From Actinomycetota bacterium (lineage in GTDB: Bacteria > Actinomycetota > Acidimicrobiia > IMCC26256 > JACDBD01), in the NCBI GenBank assembly GCA_013695115.1, contig JACDBD010000123.1, forward strand, positions 1 to 9,570: 9,570 nucleotides of DNA, written 5' to 3'. The translations under genes were made by a program, and so were the position numbers. Under the pieces are notes generated by a model. That model was not told the origin of the DNA. It was given only the letters and a program-made list of their open reading frames with translations, and did not search any database. Shown here piece after piece: positions 6,234 to 9,570 of this stretch (positions within the stretch are counted from its first letter, which is position 1; every line of letters starts with the position of its first letter).

Positions 6234-7439
6234 TCAGCCGTCCATGACGCGCCCTGTCGGCGTGAACCGGACCGGGAGCTGCTCCAAAGTCGTCATGAAC
6301 CGGGGTGGCGGATCGTTAGTGGCGGGCTCGAGGTCGGGAAGGCGACACAGGAGGCGGTCGACCATCGTGACCACCTCGAGGCGGGCGAGGCTGGCGCCCA
6401 GGCAGAAATGGGCGCCGAAGCCGAAGGCGAGATGGTCGTTGGGGGACCGTTCGACGTCGAACCGCTCTGGATCGTCGAAATGGGACTCGTCGAAGTCGGC
6501 CGACTCGTACAGCACGAGCACCTTGTCGCCGGCCCGGAGCCGCTGCCCCACGAGCTCGACGTCGTGGGTGACGGTTCGGTTCATGTTCTTGATCGGCGAA
6601 ACCCATCGCAGCATCTCCTCCACTGCGCTCGGGAGTAGTCGAGCGTCGCGCACGACCTTCTGTTTCTCGCTCGGGTTCAGCAGCAGCTGCTCGATGCCGC
6701 CGCTGATCACGTGGCGGGTCGTCTCGTCTCCGCCCACCAGGAGCAGGAGCGATTCGAACACGATCTCGTCGTCATCGAGGCGGTCGCCGTCGACCTCCGC
6801 GTGCACCAGAACACTCACGAGATCGTCACGCGGGTCCTCGCGGCGCGCCGCGATCATGCGGCGCGCGTACGCCTCGTACTCGCCGAAGGCGGCCGCGGCG
6901 CCCTCGATGCGCCCGGGATCGCCGCTCAGCGACGCGAGCATGTCGTCCGACCACCGCAGGAGGTCGTCGCGATCCTCGGCTGCGATGCCGAGCATGTCGC
7001 CGATGACGATCATCGGCAACGGCGCCGCGAGATCTGCGACCAGGTCGCACTCACCCCGTTCGCACACCCGGTTGATGATCTCGTCGCAGAGGCGTCCGAG
7101 GTGTGCCTCGGTCGACCGCACGCGTCCGGGCGTGAACCCCCGGTTGACGAGCTTGCGCCGCTTGAGGTGGTCGGGCGCGTCCATGTCGATCATCCACGGC
7201 AACGGACCGGTGTCGGGACGACTCCCGCCGGTGTTCGAGAAGGTCGCCGCGTCGCGTTCGACCGCCAGGACGCCGTCGTAGGTCGCGACACCCCACCAGC
7301 CGCTGTTCACATCGAAGTGCACCGGTGACCGCGCCCGCATCCACCGGTATGCCTCGCGAGCGTCGCCGTAGAAGTCTCCGGACGACAAGTCGATGTGCGG
7401 TGCCGTGGCCGCGTCCGCAGGACCGGTGCCGCCGCTCAT
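6234..7439 (-). CDS. Cytochrome P450, CYP142-like (steroid side-chain hydroxylase type)
   Basis: A 401-residue soluble bacterial P450. The I-helix motif is VGGDETTRH (GGDETT 236-241), the K-helix ExxR is EEMLRW (E275, R278), and the heme loop is FGFGAHFCLGASLARLE with axial Cys346. It resembles Mycobacterium CYP142A1 throughout as I recall it: IDLSSGDFY near the N-terminus, AAYRWMRA-type helix, MIDMDAPDHLKRRKLVNRGFT, CERGECDLVADLAAPLPMIVIGDMLG and NPSEKQ. CYP142 and the related CYP124/CYP125 oxidise the terminal methyl of the cholesterol side chain; here the natural substrate could be a sterol or another branched lipid. The start ATG at 7439 overlaps the ferredoxin stop by one base (TGATG), which indicates translational coupling. 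An open frame continuing upstream to 7613 is ferredoxin DNA in another phase. Electrons are probably supplied by that ferredoxin. Confidence 0.94.
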   Translation of the reverse strand: MSGGTGPADAATAPHIDLSSGDFYGDAREAYRWMRARSPVHFDVNSGWWGVATYDGVLAVERDAATFSNTGGSRPDTGPLPWMIDMDAPDHLKRRKLVNRGFTPGRVRSTEAHLGRLCDEIINRVCERGECDLVADLAAPLPMIVIGDMLGIAAEDRDDLLRWSDDMLASLSGDPGRIEGAAAAFGEYEAYARRMIAARREDPRDDLVSVLVHAEVDGDRLDDDEIVFESLLLLVGGDETTRHVISGGIEQLLLNPSEKQKVVRDARLLPSAVEEMLRWVSPIKNMNRTVTHDVELVGQRLRAGDKVLVLYESADFDESHFDDPERFDVERSPNDHLAFGFGAHFCLGASLARLEVVTMVDRLLCRLPDLEPATNDPPPRFMTTLEQLPVRFTPTGRVMDG

Positions 7440-7834
7440 CAGTCGGCGAACACGTCCCGGCTGAGCTGGATGAAGAACGTGTGGTCGTGGTTCTTGTTGG
7501 GATCGGTGGAGTTGTACGGCTTCGCCGAGGTTCCGTCGGGGACGACCTCCTCGGAGTAGATCGCTCCGACCGGACACACGTCCGGCTCGTAGCACGCGGT
7601 GCACGATGTGCACTCATCGGTGTTCACGTACAGCAGGCTGTCTCCGAAGATGCCGATCGCGTCGGCGTTCGCCGTGTGGGTGTTCTCGGTGACTCCACTC
7701 CCGGCCTCGGCCTCCGAGAACAGCATGTTCTTGTTGGGATCGAACTCATAGATGCACTGCACGGGGCACACATCGACACACGCACGATCCTTCACGTCGA
7801 TGCACGCTTCGGTGATGATCGCCAGACCGGACAC
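7439..7834 (-). CDS. Seven-iron-type ferredoxin with a long insertion
   Basis: A 131-residue ferredoxin. Its first cysteine set C11, C19, C23, C27 copies the spacing of FdxA-type seven-iron ferredoxins (ITEACIDVKDRACVDVCPVQCIYE), and its second set is C75, C78, C81, C87 (DECTSCTACYEPDVCPVGAIY). Compared with the Azotobacter FdI pattern (8, 16, 20, 24 and 39, 42, 45, 49), about 33 residues are added between the sets and two between the last cysteines. The expected clusters are one [3Fe-4S] and one [4Fe-4S]. DPNKN occurs twice (32-36 and 111-115). The GTG start at 7834 has a strong AGGAGG site six bases upstream. It sits between DUF2630 and the P450, so it is the probable redox partner of the P450. 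The reductase partner is not in the window. Confidence 0.92.
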   Translation of the reverse strand: MSGLAIITEACIDVKDRACVDVCPVQCIYEFDPNKNMLFSEAEAGSGVTENTHTANADAIGIFGDSLLYVNTDECTSCTACYEPDVCPVGAIYSEEVVPDGTSAKPYNSTDPNKNHDHTFFIQLSRDVFAD

Positions 7835-7840
7835 GAGCTA

Positions 7841-7846
7841 CCTCCT
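7841..7846 (-). promoter_or_regulatory. Shine-Dalgarno site of the ferredoxin gene
   Basis: AGGAGG on the minus strand, six bases before the GTG at 7834. It fixes this non-ATG start. Confidence 0.75.
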
Positions 7847-7848
7847 CG

Positions 7849-8091
7849 TTATTGGCGGTAGCCCTCGACCGTATCGGCGTCTCGCACCGAGGCTTCGCTC
7901 GTGTCCTGACCGGCATCCCGCCGGGCGCGGCGCTGACGCAACAGGTCCCAGCACTGGTCGAGGGCGACCTCGACCTCGCCCAGCCGTTCGTGCTCAGCGT
8001 CGCTGAGGCCGCCGGCGCCATGCGATTGCTGCAGTTGATGCTCTTCTTCGACCAGCTGGTTGATGTTGCGGAATACGTCCTCGTCGCCCAT
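7849..8091 (-). CDS. DUF2630 family small protein
   Basis: An 80-residue, highly charged, helical protein of the DUF2630 family of actinobacteria. It shows the family pattern: MGDEDVFRNINQLVEEEHQL at the N-terminus, GGLSDAEHERLGEVEVALDQCWDLLRQRRARRDAG in the middle, and a VRDADTVEGYRQ tail. No membrane segment or signal peptide is visible. Function is unknown in the whole family. The ATG at 8091 is preceded by GGAGGA five bases upstream. It is the first gene of a minus-strand operon, with its stop 14 bases from the ferredoxin start. A TAGCGT at 8127-8122 could be its -10, but no convincing -35 is seen. Confidence 0.92.
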   Translation of the reverse strand: MGDEDVFRNINQLVEEEHQLQQSHGAGGLSDAEHERLGEVEVALDQCWDLLRQRRARRDAGQDTSEASVRDADTVEGYRQ

Positions 8092-8096
8092 GGCTC

Positions 8097-8102
8097 TCCT
8101 CC
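8097..8102 (-). promoter_or_regulatory. Shine-Dalgarno site of the DUF2630 gene
   Basis: GGAGGA on the minus strand, five bases before the ATG at 8091. Confidence 0.65.
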
Positions 8103-8213
8103 GTTCCGTCGTCGGTGATGCACGCTACTCAGAGGTCCGAGTTGCCCGACCTGTACGCCGGCACCCAGGAGTAGGAAGACGCGGCCAAGCGTGCCCTGAC
8201 GCGCCTTTGATTT

Positions 8214-8229
8214 CGGGCCTCCGGGCCCG
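8214..8229. repeat. GC-rich hairpin in the divergent intergenic region
   Basis: CGGGCC and GGCCCG are perfect inverted copies around TCCG. It lies between the DUF2630 and desaturase genes, which diverge, and has no T-run. It could be an operator or RNA structure; no function is assigned. Confidence 0.35.
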
Positions 8230-8237
8230 CTACGCCA

Positions 8238-8257
8238 CCTACCGACTGGCAGGTAGG
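8238..8257. promoter_or_regulatory. Candidate operator at the desaturase start
   Basis: CCTACC (8238-8243) and GGTAGG (8252-8257) are perfect inverted arms with an eight-base spacer, 11 bases before the desaturase ATG. The TAGGGT at 8254-8259 could be the -10 of a (nearly) leaderless promoter, in which case a protein bound here would block it. Size and symmetry suit a TetR-type dimer. No such regulator is encoded in the window. Confidence 0.45.
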
Positions 8258-8268
8258 GTGAGAGGCAC

Positions 8269-9171
8269 ATGGATCAGCCCGCCCTGCTGGCCGAGCTCGA
8301 ACCCCGCGCCGCCGAGCTCCTCGAGCGCCATCTCGCGACGGCCCGGGAGTGGTTCCCGCATCTGCTGGTTCCGTGGAGCCGGGGGCGGGATTTCGGTGCC
8401 GATGAGCATCGCGACCCCGACGATGCCCCCATCAGCGCGGCCGCCGGGAGCGCGCTGTTCGTGAACCTCCTGACCGAAGACAACCTCCCGCACTACTTCC
8501 GCACGATCTCCGACTGCTTCGGCCGTGATGACGCCTGGGGAGCCTGGACGCGCCGCTGGACCGCGGAAGAGGGACGCCACGCCATCGTGATCCGGGATTA
8601 CCTCACCGTGACGCGGGCCATCGACCCGGTCGCGCTCGAACGGGCGCGGATGACCCAGGTTTCGAATGGTGTGGTGCCGGAGCCACCGTCCCTGGCCGAC
8701 GGTCTCGTGTATGCGTCGCTGCAGGAGCTCGCGACGCGCATTGCGCACCACAACACCGGACGCCTGCTCTCCGACCCGGTTGGCCGCCGGATCATGACCC
8801 GGGTCGCGTCAGACGAGAACCTTCATCACCTCTTCTACCGAGACCTGACGACCGCCGCGCTCGCGATCGACCCGGCGACAGTCGTGCCCGCGATCGACAG
8901 ACAGGTACGCCACTTCGCCATGCCCGGCACCGGCATCCCTGATTTCGCACGGCACGCCCGCGCGATAGCGAACGCGGGCGTCTACGACTTCGCAGCTCAC
9001 CACGAACAGATTCTCGTTCCCGTGCTCTTGCGCCACTGGCGCATCGACCGTCTCCAAGGCCTGAAGGCCACTGCCGAACAGGCTCGGGAACGACTCCTCA
9101 GGCACATCGACCGCGTCGGCCGCATCGCCCGGCGTCTCGTCGAACGGCGGAAGCCGCAGCCCGCAACCTGA
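8269..9171 (+). CDS. Acyl-ACP desaturase (di-iron, DesA type)
   Basis: A 300-residue soluble di-iron fatty-acyl-ACP desaturase of the plant stearoyl-ACP/mycobacterial DesA1-DesA2 group. All six expected iron ligands are visible: E70 in LLTEDNLPHYF, E101 and H104 in AEEGRHAIVIRDYL, E153 in SLQELATRIAHHN, and E183 and H186 in SDENLHHLFYRDL. Length fits the bacterial family. It would introduce a double bond into ACP-bound fatty acids in the cytosol, using ferredoxin electrons; chain length and position are unknown. The ATG at 8269 follows GAGAGG with only three bases between, so a leaderless or near-leaderless start is possible. It is divergent from the DUF2630-ferredoxin-P450 operon across 177 bases and convergent with the hydrolase gene at the right. 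Confidence 0.92.
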   Translation: MDQPALLAELEPRAAELLERHLATAREWFPHLLVPWSRGRDFGADEHRDPDDAPISAAAGSALFVNLLTEDNLPHYFRTISDCFGRDDAWGAWTRRWTAEEGRHAIVIRDYLTVTRAIDPVALERARMTQVSNGVVPEPPSLADGLVYASLQELATRIAHHNTGRLLSDPVGRRIMTRVASDENLHHLFYRDLTTAALAIDPATVVPAIDRQVRHFAMPGTGIPDFARHARAIANAGVYDFAAHHEQILVPVLLRHWRIDRLQGLKATAEQARERLLRHIDRVGRIARRLVERRKPQPAT

Positions 9172-9230
9172 CAGCTCCGGAAGCGCGGCGAACAACCACG
9201 CCCCCCGAGCCCCATGCTAAGGAGCGGAGG

Positions 9231-9570
9231 TCAGAGGCTCTCGTAGAGCGCGGCGGTGAGCGCACCCGCCCGAGGGTCGGCGGCGATCCCCGGCAGCATC
9301 TGGTTCATCACGTAACCGAAGCCCACCCCGGCGGCCGGGTCGGCGAAGCCGAGGACGCCGCCCATGCCGTTGTGTCCGAACGCCTCGTCGTTCGGCCCGA
9401 AGACCGCCGCTGGGGGCGAGGGCCTCCAGTAGCCGAGCGCATACCGCATCGGCACCAGCAGCACCTCGTCGAGCCCGGCGACGTGCTCGGTGGCGTGGGC
9501 GAGCACCGAGCCCTCCGACACGAGCCGGACGCCGTCGATCGCGCCGCCGGCGGCGAGGGCGCCGTACAGG
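9231..9570 (-). CDS. Beta-lactamase-family serine hydrolase, C-terminal part (5' end outside window)
   Basis: The visible 113 codons match the end of PF00144 serine hydrolases (class C beta-lactamase/esterase EstB group). The motif FGHNGMGG gives HNG, the usual replacement for the KTG triad of beta-lactamases in the esterase-like members. It is followed by VLGFADPAAGVGFGYVMNQM, the typical last strands of the fold, and a final helix RAGALTAALYESL. Upstream LVSEGSVLAHAT is the typical loop before it. The frame is open to the window edge, so the SxxK catalytic motif and start are not visible. It may be an esterase or lipase rather than an antibiotic-degrading enzyme. It converges on the desaturase gene with 59 bases between. 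Confidence 0.85.
   Translation of the reverse strand, partial: LYGALAAGGAIDGVRLVSEGSVLAHATEHVAGLDEVLLVPMRYALGYWRPSPPAAVFGPNDEAFGHNGMGGVLGFADPAAGVGFGYVMNQMLPGIAADPRAGALTAALYESL

Noticed and set aside
7440..7613. A 58-residue N-terminal extension of the P450
   Set aside because: It lies inside the ferredoxin gene in another phase, and the P450 family N-terminus starts at the ATG at 7439.
8214..8229. Intrinsic terminator
   Set aside because: The hairpin is strong but has no T-run, and both flanking genes diverge from this region, so no transcript should end here.
1..9570. CRISPR array, tRNA or rRNA genes
   Set aside because: No regularly spaced repeats, cloverleaf or rRNA-like sequence was seen on either strand.

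Overview
The window is high-GC DNA from an actinomycete-type bacterium. It encodes a stand-alone LigD-type primase-polymerase, a CYP142-like P450, a TIGR03086 (mycothiol-dependent-isomerase-like) protein, DUF2630, a HAD/PlsC fusion like mycobacterial Rv2483c and a DesA-type acyl-ACP desaturase. Several genes may be read from leaderless transcripts, which is common in this phylum. The genus cannot be fixed from the sequence. Coding density is high and no stretch over 300 bases lacks a gene.

Left part (1-2555). A minus-strand run soxR, RibD/DHFR-like reductase, LigD-type polymerase leaves the window at base 1. Facing away from soxR is a small DUF5519 ('luciferase family') gene. Between them lies a near-perfect SoxR box (15 of 18 positions match my recollection of the E. 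coli soxS operator). It sits in a promoter with the long 19-bp spacer typical of MerR-type control, pointing at the DUF5519 gene. The same box also covers the -35 of a probable leaderless soxR promoter. A VOC/glyoxalase-fold gene converges on the DUF5519 gene.

Middle part (2600-4093). This holds an IS200/IS605-type relic with tnpB only. The tnpB reading frame is broken by one in-frame TGA, apparently in place of a Trp codon. The usual RuvC-II glutamate is absent at its normal place. Three stem-loops follow near the 3' end, and an 8-bp-arm hairpin covers the tnpB start. No tnpA is present.

Right part (4135-9570). A HAD phosphatase/acyltransferase fusion (phospholipid synthesis) is followed after 15 bases by a TIGR03086 protein. 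Convergent to these is a tight minus-strand operon DUF2630, unusual seven-iron-type ferredoxin, CYP142-like P450, with good Shine-Dalgarno sites and a stop/start overlap. It looks like a steroid side-chain or other lipid oxidation module with its own electron donor. Divergent from it is an acyl-ACP desaturase with all six di-iron ligands. The window ends in the C-terminal part of a serine beta-lactamase-family hydrolase.

The points most worth following are the SoxR box in front of a DUF5519 gene, the SoxR/polymerase gene run, the ferredoxin with a long insertion and altered cysteine spacing, and the decayed tnpB with a rearranged-looking active site.
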